DNA of 64,000 nt from Sorangium aterium (lineage in GTDB: Bacteria; Myxococcota_A; Polyangia; Polyangiales; Polyangiaceae): NCBI RefSeq assembly GCF_028368935.1, contig NZ_JAQNDK010000001.1, positions 1,612,001 to 1,676,000 on the forward strand, read 5' to 3'. Positions 55,354-63,656 of the stretch are shown in pieces. Under the pieces are notes generated by a model, which saw only the letters and a list, made by a program, of their open reading frames with translations, was not told the DNA's origin and ran no database searches. A program made the position numbers and the translations under genes. Within the stretch, counting starts at the first letter, position 1; each line of letters opens with the position of its first letter.

Positions 55354-57018
55354 TCACCGATCGCCTCCTGGCGCGCGAGACGACTCGACCTCTGCGGCGG
55401 ACGGGCCCGTGTAGCCCTTGGCGGCAGCGCCCTTCCCCTCGACGATGGGCCGCCCATCGCGGTCGAGCTTGACGAGCTCCGCCTTGGTCCCCGCGGCCGT
55501 CGGCCAGAGGTACCAGCGCGCGTCCATCCAGCCCACGTGGGCGGCGGGGCCCTCGACCGGCGCGCCCGTCGCTTTCAGCTGGGCCTGCCGCGCCGCGCGG
55601 TACTGGTCGAGAGAGGTGTACGCAGGACGGTTGAGGGCGAACTGCAGCCCCGCGATGCTGGCGAGCATCGCCAGGCCGCCGGCGACGACCGCCACGCTCG
55701 GCACGCGCCGCTTCGGCGCGACCGGCTCGACGCGCGGCAGGATGAGGTGCAGCGCGAGCAGGCCGACGAGGTACAGCGTCCCCGCGAGCAGGAACGGCAG
55801 GGCGTACGAGCCCGTGGCCGTGAGCGCCCAGCCGACGAAGATCTGGAAGAGCGCTCCGCCGACGACGCCGAACGCGGTCATCACGCCGACCACCGTGGCC
55901 ATCGCGGGGCGCGGGAGGGCGTCCGAGACGAGCGTGTAGAGGTTGCTGCTCCAGCCCTGGTGCGCGGCCGCGGCGAGCGACAGGATCGCGACCGCGACGT
56001 AGATCGTAGGGATGCCCGCGACGCTCGGGACATCGACGAGCAGCCCGACGGACATGACGGGCACCGCGGAGAGCGCACACGCGAGCATCGCGAGCTTCCG
56101 CGCCGTGCCGACCGATCGGCCGCCCGCGATGAGCTTCGACGACAGCCAGCCCCCGCCGATCGCGCCGCCGTCGGCCACCAGGAACACGACGGGGATCGCG
56201 TAAGCCATGAAGGTCGGCTTCAGGTTGAACTCGCTGACAAGGAACTTCGGCAGCCACGTGAGGTAGAACCACCACGGGGCGTCGGTGAAGAACTTCGCCG
56301 CCGCGACCGCGTAGACAGGCCGCATCCCGAACACCTCGCCGACGCCGAGGGACCCTGTCGCCTCCTTCGCGTCCGAGCGGATGTGCGCGAGCTCCTCGGG
56401 CGATACCTTCGGGTGCTCCTCGGGCCGCCGGTAGAGGCGCGCCCAGAAGAAGATCCACACGACGCCGACGCCGCCCAGGAGGAGGAAGCAGGTCCGCCAG
56501 CCGTACGACTCCGCGATGCGCACCGCGAGGAGCGGGGCCAGGATGGCGCCTACGTTCGATCCGCAGTTGAACAGCCCGGTCGCGAGCGCCCTCTCCTTCT
56601 TGGGGAACCACTCGGCCACGGTGCGGACGGCGGCCGGGAAGTTACCGGCCTCGCCCACCCCGAGCAGGAAGCGGATCCCGGCGAAGCCGGCGAAGCTGGC
56701 GACGATGGCGTGGCCGGCCGAGGCGATGTTCCAAAGCAGGAACGTCGCGCTGAGCCCCTTGTGCGGGCCGACGCGGTCGATCCAGCGACCGACGAACACC
56801 ATGCCGAAGCCGTAGGCGAGCAGGAAGCTCACGTTGATGAGCGCGAGATCCGTCGGCCCGAGGCGCAGCTCGTTCTCGAAGAACGGGATCAGCAGGGAGA
56901 ACAGCTGCCGATCGAGGTAGTTGATCGTCGTCGCGAAGAAGAGGAGCGCGCAGATGGTCCAGCGCGTGCGGGTCATGACGCCGGCGGTCGCCGGGGCCAC
57001 GGGAGACGCTGCGGTCAT
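55354..57018 (-). CDS. MFS hexuronate transporter (ExuT-like) with a C-terminal extension
   Basis: A 554-residue major facilitator protein. The front reads WTICALLFFATTINYLDRQL, the usual opening of the ExuT/anion:cation symporter family, and the loop VGRWIDRVGPHKGLS carries the signature between helices 2 and 3. Twelve helices end near residue 430. An extra 125 residues follow, with a thirteenth hydrophobic segment (VAVVAGGLAMLASIAGLQFAL) and a soluble tail that includes YLWPTAAGTKAELVKLDRDG. ExuT proteins are normally about 430 residues, so this tail is unusual. The start overlaps the SDR stop by four bases. It likely imports glucuronate or a related acid sugar. Confidence 0.92.
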   Translation of the reverse strand: MTAASPVAPATAGVMTRTRWTICALLFFATTINYLDRQLFSLLIPFFENELRLGPTDLALINVSFLLAYGFGMVFVGRWIDRVGPHKGLSATFLLWNIASAGHAIVASFAGFAGIRFLLGVGEAGNFPAAVRTVAEWFPKKERALATGLFNCGSNVGAILAPLLAVRIAESYGWRTCFLLLGGVGVVWIFFWARLYRRPEEHPKVSPEELAHIRSDAKEATGSLGVGEVFGMRPVYAVAAAKFFTDAPWWFYLTWLPKFLVSEFNLKPTFMAYAIPVVFLVADGGAIGGGWLSSKLIAGGRSVGTARKLAMLACALSAVPVMSVGLLVDVPSVAGIPTIYVAVAILSLAAAAHQGWSSNLYTLVSDALPRPAMATVVGVMTAFGVVGGALFQIFVGWALTATGSYALPFLLAGTLYLVGLLALHLILPRVEPVAPKRRVPSVAVVAGGLAMLASIAGLQFALNRPAYTSLDQYRAARQAQLKATGAPVEGPAAHVGWMDARWYLWPTAAGTKAELVKLDRDGRPIVEGKGAAAKGYTGPSAAEVESSRAPGGDR

Positions 57019-57788
57019 TGGTTCACCCCGGAGGCGAGGAATCCACCGTCGACTGTGATGCTCGTGCCGGTGATGAAGCTCACCGCGTCAGAGCACAGAA
57101 AGAGGGCCGCGCCGACCAGCTCCTGCGTGTCGCCGAAGCGGCCGAGGGGCGTGCGAGCGAGCAGCTCCTGCCCGCGCGGTGTGCCGTTGAGGAGGGCGCG
57201 GTTGAGGTCCGTCACGAACACGCCCGGCACGAGCGCGTTCGTCCGGATACCGTGCTTCGCCCACTCGGCGCCGAGGCTCCGGGTGAGCGCCAGCACCGCC
57301 GCCTTCGACGCTCCGTAGGCCGCGACCTCGTGGAACGCGACGAAGCTCGACAGCGAGGCGATGTTGACGATGCGGCCCCGGCCGCTGTCCTTCAAAGGGC
57401 CATGGAAGGCCTGGCAGGCGCGCAGCATGCCGGTGACGTTGGTGTCGAGCAGGCTGGCCCACTCGGCCTCTCCAACATCGGCGGTGGGCTTCCGGAAGGT
57501 CCGACCGGCGCAGTTGACGAGGATGTCGACGCGGCCGAACGCCTCGAGCACGCGGTCGCGCAGGGCGTCGAGCGTCGCGCGATCGCTGACGTCGCACGCC
57601 GCCTCGATCGAGCGGACGCCCCGCTCGCGGATCTCGGCGGCGACGGCCTGCACGCGGTCCGCGCGGGTGCCCGTGGCGACGGTGTGGGCGCCCGCCTCGG
57701 CGAGGCCGAGGGCGATCGCGCGCCCGATGCCGGAGGTGCCACCGACCACGACGGCCGTGCGGCCCGAGATGTCGAAGAGGTTCGTCAT
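57015..57788 (-). CDS. SDR-family acid sugar dehydrogenase
   Basis: A 257-residue short-chain dehydrogenase. The cofactor motif is GGTSGIGRAIALGL, followed by NCAG; the active site Tyr and Lys are in YGASKAAVLALTRSLG. Sequence and context suggest a KduD- or fructuronate-reductase-like role, interconverting keto and hydroxy sugar acids. It overlaps its neighbours by ATGA on both sides. Whether NAD or NADP is used is not clear: the residues after the loop (TGTRADRVQA) favour NADP slightly. Confidence 0.88.
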   Translation of the reverse strand: MTNLFDISGRTAVVVGGTSGIGRAIALGLAEAGAHTVATGTRADRVQAVAAEIRERGVRSIEAACDVSDRATLDALRDRVLEAFGRVDILVNCAGRTFRKPTADVGEAEWASLLDTNVTGMLRACQAFHGPLKDSGRGRIVNIASLSSFVAFHEVAAYGASKAAVLALTRSLGAEWAKHGIRTNALVPGVFVTDLNRALLNGTPRGQELLARTPLGRFGDTQELVGAALFLCSDAVSFITGTSITVDGGFLASGVNQ

Positions 57789-58903
57789 GCTCCCAGCCAG
57801 TCCTTCGCGATGCCCCCGAGGAGCGCCCGCGCGTCGCGCTCGATCTGCGCGTCGGTCGGCGGGACGGGCATGGCCCCGTAGCGCCGGGTCAGCGCTGAAG
57901 CGATCGACCGCCGCGAGTGGCGCCACTTGTAGATGAGCTGATCGAGGACGCGCGCGTCGGAGTGCTGCGGCACGAAGGTCGGCCCGAGCATCTCCAGGCG
58001 CATCATCGTCGTCTCCTCGATGAGGCTCGGGTTGTTCATGAACCACCAGCAGCCGAACGGCAGGACGTTGGCGAACTTGCGCGCCACGACGCAGAGGGGG
58101 TGCGTGTTCTCGCGCGCGAGCGTCGTGACGAGGAAGCGCACGTCGGGGTTCTCCGCGGCGAGCCGCTCGAGCGGGATCAGGTCGACCGTGCTCACGCCGT
58201 CGCCGGCCACGCCGAGGCGGGGGTTCACCGCGCGCCGGACGCCGATCATCATGGCGAACGGCAGCCCGTGCTCGCGGCACGCGTCCAGCACGGCCCGGGG
58301 CGGCGCCGAGACCTCGTTGACCGAGATCGCCAGGTAGCGCGGCCTCATGCGGGCGATCCACCGCTCGAGCTCGGACGCGAGATCGCTCGCGTGGATGAGC
58401 CGATCGAGGCGCAGCGCCGTGTAAAACCGCGGATCGGGCGTGGCGCCCGACTCCCAGATCGCGCGCTCCGCCGGGTCGGTCGGATCGTTCGTCATCGCGA
58501 GCGCGCTCACGCCCGAGAGCCGCAGCACGTCCTCCACGTGATCCTCGACCCGGCGCTCGGCGAAGAAGGCGCGGGCCTCGCGCAGATCCGGCGCGGCGGG
58601 GTCGAGCCCGAACGCGGCGAGCACCGTCGCGACGCCCGCGGTGGCCTCGGACAGCGGCGATCGGCGGACGAAGAGCGACGCCCACACGAGATCGGCCTGC
58701 GCCTTCTTGTCGAGCGCGAAGAACGCCTCGGGCGTGACCTTCGGCTCGGCGCGCAGCGCCTCGGCGACGAGGTAATGGTACGTGAGGAGCTCGTCGACGC
58801 CCCAGAGGTTCAGCGCGGGGAACTGGGGCGCGAAGAGGTGGGTGTGAAGATCGATGATGGGCGCGGCGTCGACGGCCGTGGCCACGCGCTCGGCGAGGGT
58901 CAT
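57785..58903 (-). CDS. uronate isomerase-like amidohydrolase-superfamily protein
   Basis: A 372-residue protein related to glucuronate isomerase UxaC. It has the metal-binding HxH in [11 protein letters not shown] near residue 20, and the late [20 protein letters not shown] plus [14 protein letters not shown] that parallel the UxaC C-terminal region. It is about 100 residues shorter than UxaC (about 470), so it belongs to a compact or divergent subgroup. The overlap with genes on both sides (ATGA) ties it to the pathway. A true substrate could be glucuronate, galacturonate or another acid sugar. Confidence 0.82.
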   Translation of the reverse strand: MTLAERVATAVDAAPIIDLHTHLFAPQFPALNLWGVDELLTYHYLVAEALRAEPKVTPEAFFALDKKAQADLVWASLFVRRSPLSEATAGVATVLAAFGLDPAAPDLREARAFFAERRVEDHVEDVLRLSGVSALAMTNDPTDPAERAIWESGATPDPRFYTALRLDRLIHASDLASELERWIARMRPRYLAISVNEVSAPPRAVLDACREHGLPFAMMIGVRRAVNPRLGVAGDGVSTVDLIPLERLAAENPDVRFLVTTLARENTHPLCVVARKFANVLPFGCWWFMNNPSLIEETTMMRLEMLGPTFVPQHSDARVLDQLIYKWRHSRRSIASALTRRYGAMPVPPTDAQIERDARALLGGIAKDWLGA

Positions 58904-60141
58904 CTCGGCACCTCGGGGATTCGGTCGTCCTTCGGATCGGCCCAGCGGTCGTTCGGCACGGTCGCGCACCAGGCCGGCCGCAGCGGGTCCTTGTCGTAGG
59001 GATAGGAGCCCAGCCGGCGGTACTCCTCGGCGTAGTGAGCGAGCTTCTCGCGATCGAGGCGGACGCCGAGGCCGGGGCCGGCGGGGACGCGGATGCGGCC
59101 GTTCCGGTACGGGAGCGGGCCTCCCTGGATCACGTCGTCGCGCAGGTGGTGATAGTGCGCGTCGGCGGCGAACGAGAGGTTCGGGATGACGGCGCCGAGG
59201 TGCAGCATCGTCGCGAGCTGCACGCCGAGCTCGCCCGAGGAGTGGACGGCGACGCCGAGGCCGAACGTCTCGCAGATCCCCGCCGCCTTCACGCACGGCC
59301 GGATGCCGCCCCAGAACGTCGTGTCGAGCAGGATGACGTCTACCGCCGTGTCGAGGACGTTCGCGGCGAGCTGCTCGAAGCCCACGACCACGGTGTTGGT
59401 CGCGAGCGGCATCCGCACCTTCTCGCGGGTGCGCCGCATCGCGTGGAGGCCGAAGACGGGGTCCTCGAGGTAGTCGTTGTTGAGATCCTCGATCGCCTGC
59501 CCGAAGCGGATGCCCTGCTCCGTCGACCAGACCGCGTTCGGATCGAAGCGGACGCGATCCCGGCCCACGGCGTCGGCGACCGCGCGGTAACACTCGAGCT
59601 CGTAGTCCGGGTGGAACACGCCGCCCTTGAGCTTGTGCGAGGTGAACCCGTGGCTCTTCTTCAGCTCCTTCGCCTGCTCGACGAGCTGCTCCGGCGTCCG
59701 CACCTCGCCTGATCCGTCGGCGTTCGGGTAGCGGAAGAAGAGGTAGGACGCGAACGGCACCTCGTCCTGCAGCTTGCCGCCGAGGAGATCGTGGACCGGC
59801 ACGCCGAAGGCCTGTCCGAGCAGGTCGAGGCACGCGAACTCCAGCGCGGCGAGGACCTGGGTGCGGTTGTTATAAAGAGAGGCCGTCGGGTTCGCGATCT
59901 TGAACCGCATCTCCTCGAGGCGGGCGGGGTCGTGGCCGACCAGGTAGCCCTTCATCGCGCGGAACACGGCCTCGGCCGACTCGCCGCCGCCGCCCATCTC
60001 GCCGAGCCCGATCAGCCCGTTGTCCGCCTCGATCTCGACGATCGTGCGCACGAAGCGGCCCCAGTGACAGCCGTTGGCGTGGCGCAGGGGCGCCTCCAGC
60101 GGCACGGTGACGGTGGTGGCGCGGATATCGACGATTTTCAT
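58900..60141 (-). CDS. glucarate dehydratase-like enolase-superfamily protein
   Basis: A 413-residue acid sugar dehydratase. It has the N-terminal capping domain ([19 protein letters not shown]), the catalytic Lys in SHKLKGGVF, metal ligands in RFDPNAVW and YLEDPVFG, and the His side in [13 protein letters not shown]. It looks most like the glucarate dehydratase group (GudD), but the cluster carries KDG kinase and KDPG aldolase, which need a KDG-forming dehydratase, so its substrate may be an aldonate such as mannonate or gluconate. It is the first gene of the operon; the start at 60141 begins the capping domain directly. A 13-bp palindrome (CTGGGGCCCCCAG) lies 15 nt upstream. Confidence 0.88.
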   Translation of the reverse strand: MKIVDIRATTVTVPLEAPLRHANGCHWGRFVRTIVEIEADNGLIGLGEMGGGGESAEAVFRAMKGYLVGHDPARLEEMRFKIANPTASLYNNRTQVLAALEFACLDLLGQAFGVPVHDLLGGKLQDEVPFASYLFFRYPNADGSGEVRTPEQLVEQAKELKKSHGFTSHKLKGGVFHPDYELECYRAVADAVGRDRVRFDPNAVWSTEQGIRFGQAIEDLNNDYLEDPVFGLHAMRRTREKVRMPLATNTVVVGFEQLAANVLDTAVDVILLDTTFWGGIRPCVKAAGICETFGLGVAVHSSGELGVQLATMLHLGAVIPNLSFAADAHYHHLRDDVIQGGPLPYRNGRIRVPAGPGLGVRLDREKLAHYAEEYRRLGSYPYDKDPLRPAWCATVPNDRWADPKDDRIPEVPR

Positions 60142-60716
60142 GCAGGACGGGATTCCTGGGGCCCCCAGCGGTCCGACGTGCCTCGACAAGAGGCATCCCG
60201 ACGGGCAGGGACACCTGCCTCGGCGGGCCATCGCGCGATCGTCTGCAGAGCGCAGGGAACCGATGAGCGAGGTAGCGAGTTATATATGCAGCGGCCTCGT
60301 TTGGAAGGAGATTTGCCGAACGGCCCGGATGAATTCCCGGACCGCGACAGAGTGATCACACCTCGCGGTCGAATCTGGACGGAGGCCATCGCCGCGCCGA
60401 CGACGCCGCGAGAGGGGGCTCCGGGGGGCGGCCGAGGTCGCTGCGGCGCGGCACCGTCACGCCGGAGCCGCGCCGGGGCGGGGGGTTCACCGCCGCTCGC
60501 TGTCCAGGTGCCCCCTGCGTCGTGATGTAGCGGCAGTTAGCAAGGCGAGGCACACGCGCGCGCTCGGTGGACGTTTGGTGGACGCTCAGCGGCGCGCGCG
60601 CGCCAACACGTCTGCGGGTCTCCGCCGTGATCCGCCGCATTTCTGCCCTTGCATGGCCATCCACGATGGCTGATAAAGAGAGGCGGATCGGGGTCGGGGG
60701 AGATGGGCTTGGCTGA
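60142..60716. other. 575-bp divergent intergenic region upstream of the hexuronate operon
   Basis: No gene was seen. It contains the palindrome CTGGGGCCCCCAG (60156-60168) near the operon start and an AT-rich spot with TATATA on the operon-facing strand (around 60279-60285) that could be a -10 box. The half near the PAS-STAS gene is GC-rich. No regulator gene for the operon is present in the neighbourhood. Confidence 0.5.
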
Positions 60717-61577
60717 ATGGCGTTCACGCTCCGCTGCATCGACGTCTCGGACTGGAAGACCTTCGGGCTGCTCCAGCTCGTGATCGACACCATCCCGGAT
60801 CCCATCTTCGTCAAAGATCGGCAACATCGCTGGATCGCCTGCAACCCGGGCTTCTGCGGGTTGATCGGGCAGCGCTACGAGGATCTGATCGGCCGCAGCG
60901 ACCCGGACTACTGGCCGAAGGCGCAGGCCGAGGTCTTCTGGAGCTACGACGACGTCGTCTTCAACTCGGGTGAGCCGAGCGAGAACGAGGAGAGCGCCAC
61001 GGGCTCGGACGGGGTGGCGCGCACGATCTGGACCCGCAAGTTCCCCATGAAGAACGAGCAAGGGCAGGTGGTCGGCCTCTGCGGGCTCATCACGGACATC
61101 ACCGACCTGAAGCAGCGGCACATGGAGGCCGAGCGGATCGCGGCCGAAAACCGGGAGCAGCGCGCGATCATCCAGATGCAGGCGGAGCTGCTCGATCGCG
61201 TGGCCATGCCGGTCATCCAGGTCTGGGAGGGGATCCTGCTCATCCCGCTGGTCGGCGAGATGAGCGATCGGCGCGCGTCCCAGGCGCTGGAGAGCCTGCT
61301 CGCGGCCATCGGGCAGCGGCGCGCGGAGTTCGTGATCCTCGACATCACCGGCGTGCCGGTGATCGACTCCGCCGTGGCGCGCCACCTGGTGCGCGCCGTG
61401 CAGGCGGCAGAGCTGCTCGGCTGCCGGAGCGTGATGGTGGGCATCGGCCCGGAGATCGCCAGGACGCTGGTCGGCCTGGGCATCGACTTCGGCCGGATCA
61501 CCACGCAAGGCACGCTCCAGAGCGGGCTCGCCTACGCGATGAGCCGCCTCAGCGGGCAGCGCGCGGCCGCCCGCTGA
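60717..61577 (+). CDS. PAS-STAS (RsbR-like) regulatory protein
   Basis: A 286-residue cytoplasmic protein. The N-terminal PAS domain (about 20-130) has DTIPDPIFVKDRQHRWIACN and GLCGLITDITDLKQ. A short helical linker (about 130-160) leads to a STAS domain (about 165-280) with ILDITGVPVIDSAVARHLVRA. The STAS Ser at the site where RsbR-type proteins are phosphorylated is present in IDSAVA. Such proteins form stressosome-like complexes or work with switch kinases, but no RsbS, RsbT or sigma-B gene is adjacent. The gene stands alone, divergent from the hexuronate operon. Confidence 0.9.
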   Translation: MAFTLRCIDVSDWKTFGLLQLVIDTIPDPIFVKDRQHRWIACNPGFCGLIGQRYEDLIGRSDPDYWPKAQAEVFWSYDDVVFNSGEPSENEESATGSDGVARTIWTRKFPMKNEQGQVVGLCGLITDITDLKQRHMEAERIAAENREQRAIIQMQAELLDRVAMPVIQVWEGILLIPLVGEMSDRRASQALESLLAAIGQRRAEFVILDITGVPVIDSAVARHLVRAVQAAELLGCRSVMVGIGPEIARTLVGLGIDFGRITTQGTLQSGLAYAMSRLSGQRAAAR

Positions 61578-61646
61578 GCCCGGGGGCTCGCCCCGCCGGC
61601 GCAGGCGACGCCGGCGCGCGCAGGGCGCGGCCGCCGCCGCGTCGGC

Positions 61647-62264
61647 TCAGGGCGCACGGGCGTCGAGCGCCCGGATGCGACGGGCCGACTCGGCCATCGA
61701 GATGCCATCGGTCTCGGCCGTTTCCCAGTGGGTGACCACATAGGTGGGTTCGAGCAGCTCGTCCGCGGCGTCGATCGCCGCGAGGTGGGCCGGGCCCATG
61801 ACGAACTCGTACATCGCGTCGGTCGAGGCCCACACGGCCAGCGTGCGCCCGGAGCCGCAGGAGGGCGACTGGCCCAGCTGGATGGCCAGGAGGCCGGGCT
61901 GTGACGCGAGGTCCGCCTGGATCGCCCCGAAGATCTGCCCGTATCGCTGCATCACGGCCTCGCCCCGCCGTGGAACCCCGTACGTCGTGCTGACCGTGTA
62001 CGACGACCCCTCCGGAGGCGGCCGGAGCTTCCCGGTCTCCGGATCGACGCCGGGCCCGCTCAGCGCGTCCGCCTCCAGATCGGCTTCGAGCACGCCCCCC
62101 GTGCACTCGGCGAGGGGAACGTCGGTCGTCTTCCCGTCGGAATCGGAGCTGCACCCCGACAGGATCGCGCCGAGCGCCGCGATGACGGCGGCGGCGAGCG
62201 CGCCCGAGGAGCGATCGAGCGTCGCGCTCAGCATCTTGTCGAATCCACGTGTCGTCATGGTCAT
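61647..62264 (-). CDS. ABM/DUF3291-like lipoprotein, module copy 2
   Basis: A 205-residue lipoprotein. The signal (AVIAALGAILSGC) ends in a lipobox with Cys near 38. A spacer (about 40-85) is followed by an ABM-like domain (about 88-185): STTYGVPRRGEAVMQRYGQI, then SCGSGRTLAVWASTDAMYEF and VVTHWET. It shares the second half with the 99-residue protein at 49026. GAGAGGACC precedes the ATG at 62264. It is 50 nt downstream of the NrfJ-like gene, the same arrangement as copy 1. Confidence 0.8.
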   Translation of the reverse strand: MTMTTRGFDKMLSATLDRSSGALAAAVIAALGAILSGCSSDSDGKTTDVPLAECTGGVLEADLEADALSGPGVDPETGKLRPPPEGSSYTVSTTYGVPRRGEAVMQRYGQIFGAIQADLASQPGLLAIQLGQSPSCGSGRTLAVWASTDAMYEFVMGPAHLAAIDAADELLEPTYVVTHWETAETDGISMAESARRIRALDARAP

Positions 62265-62314
62265 GGTCCTCTCTGCTCTGTCCGTCGCCGGAGGCTCTGT
62301 CCGTTATCGGGGGC

Positions 62315-62755
62315 TCAGTCAGCGCGCGAGACGATCCCGAAGACGAGCTCCGGGAACGTCCGCGCGAGGCGGCGTGAGTGGAAGTTCGCCTTGCGACCCA
62401 TGCTCCGCACCTGCACCGGTGTGCCGGGAGGCGGCGCGTCGCCGACGGTGACAGCCCATGTGAGGCTCTCGCCGCTGCGCACGGCGACATAGGTATACGG
62501 GCCGGCCGGGAGCCGCTCCTCGACGAGGCCGGCGATGGGCGCGCGGTCGGCGGCGGCGCGGGAGAGCTGGCCGAGCGGGTTGCCGGCCGCCGCGTCGAGC
62601 GGCCCGGCGGCCACAGAGGGCCTGTCGAGTCGCCACGCGAGCACGACGAAGAGCGCCGCGAAGACCGCGAGGCCGAGGAGCGGCTTCACGAGCCGGCGCC
62701 GGGCGGATCGCGGCGCGGAGCTCCGCGCGGCGAGGGCCGAGGAGACGAGCGTCAT
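62315..62755 (-). CDS. membrane-anchored NrfJ-like protein, module copy 2
   Basis: A 146-residue protein with a basic N-terminus, one transmembrane segment (LLGLAVFAALFVVLAWRL) and an outer domain with PAGPYTYVAVR, WAVTVGD and NFHSRRLARTFPELVFG. These are the hallmarks of the NrfJ-like small barrel (Y-T-Y ... F-H-S-R-x-L-x-R-T-F). It is about 60 % identical by eye to the protein at 49371, including the GNPLGQLSR approach to the domain. AAGGAG precedes the ATG. It is the first gene of the two-gene unit. Confidence 0.78.
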   Translation of the reverse strand: MTLVSSALAARSSAPRSARRRLVKPLLGLAVFAALFVVLAWRLDRPSVAAGPLDAAAGNPLGQLSRAAADRAPIAGLVEERLPAGPYTYVAVRSGESLTWAVTVGDAPPPGTPVQVRSMGRKANFHSRRLARTFPELVFGIVSRAD

Positions 62756-63010
62756 CTGTGGCTCCTTGCGATCACGCGTCAGGCCTCCCTCCGTGGGGGC
62801 GCCGCTGCGTGACCGGATGGACCTCCGTTCCCGGACGGTCCCGGAACGTTCAATCGACGCCGCTCTTTCGTCCGGGGCGGCCCGAGGAGCCGCGGCATGC
62901 GGCGTGCGGCGTGCGGCATCGACGACCCCCCAGGGGTCGCCCTCCCCCGGAGCGCCGTCGCACCCCGATGTTGCGGGTGGGCCCGTGGCTGCCTAGCCTG
63001 CGCAGCCCCG

Positions 63011-63547
63011 ATGACATCGACGTTCATTCGACCTGCCGTCGAGTCCGACCTGCCTCACCTACCCGAGATCGAGCGCTCGGCGAGCCGCGCATTCCGGGGG
63101 ACGGACCTCGACGTCGAGGCCCTGGCGAACGCGACGCCGGCGGAGGGCTGGCGCGGCGCGCTCCGGGCCGGGACGCTCTGGGTGATGGACGACGGCGCCG
63201 GCACGCCTATCGCGTTCCTGGGCGCCGAGGCGGCCGGCGAGGAGCTCCACATCCGCGAGCTCGACGTCGTCCTCGACCGCCAGGGGCAAGGGCTGGGGCG
63301 ACGCCTGCTCGCCCACGTCATCGCGTGGGCGCGGGCCGCGAGGCTGGAGGCGCTTACCCTGACCACCTTCCGGACCGTGCCCTGGAACGGGCCGTTCTAC
63401 GCCTCCATGGGCTTCCGCGAGCTGTCGCCGGCCGAGACGCCCCCGCGGCTCGCGGAGATCCTCGGGAACGAGGCGCGCATGGGCCTCGACCCGGCGCAGC
63501 GCTGCGCCATGCGGCTCGACCTCCATCGCGGTGACAGCGCTTCGTAA
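63011..63547 (+). CDS. GNAT-family N-acetyltransferase
   Basis: A 178-residue acetyltransferase. It has the acetyl-CoA binding loop R-Q-G-Q-G-L-G-R-R (LDRQGQGLGRRLLAHVIAW, about 92-110) and the later strand LTLTTFRTVPWNGPFYASMGF, which is the usual close of the fold. IRPAVESDLPHLPEIERSA begins the domain. The acceptor substrate is unknown. The ATG at 63011 is the first that gives the domain from its start. Confidence 0.9.
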   Translation: MTSTFIRPAVESDLPHLPEIERSASRAFRGTDLDVEALANATPAEGWRGALRAGTLWVMDDGAGTPIAFLGAEAAGEELHIRELDVVLDRQGQGLGRRLLAHVIAWARAARLEALTLTTFRTVPWNGPFYASMGFRELSPAETPPRLAEILGNEARMGLDPAQRCAMRLDLHRGDSAS

Positions 63548-63656
63548 CGATTCCTGTCCAACTCGGTCCACGCCGCGATCGGCCCGTTGAACGGATCGAG
63601 CGGGTCCGCGGACAGCCTTCTTGGGGTGGATCGAGCCGCATGATAGGGCTCGATCC

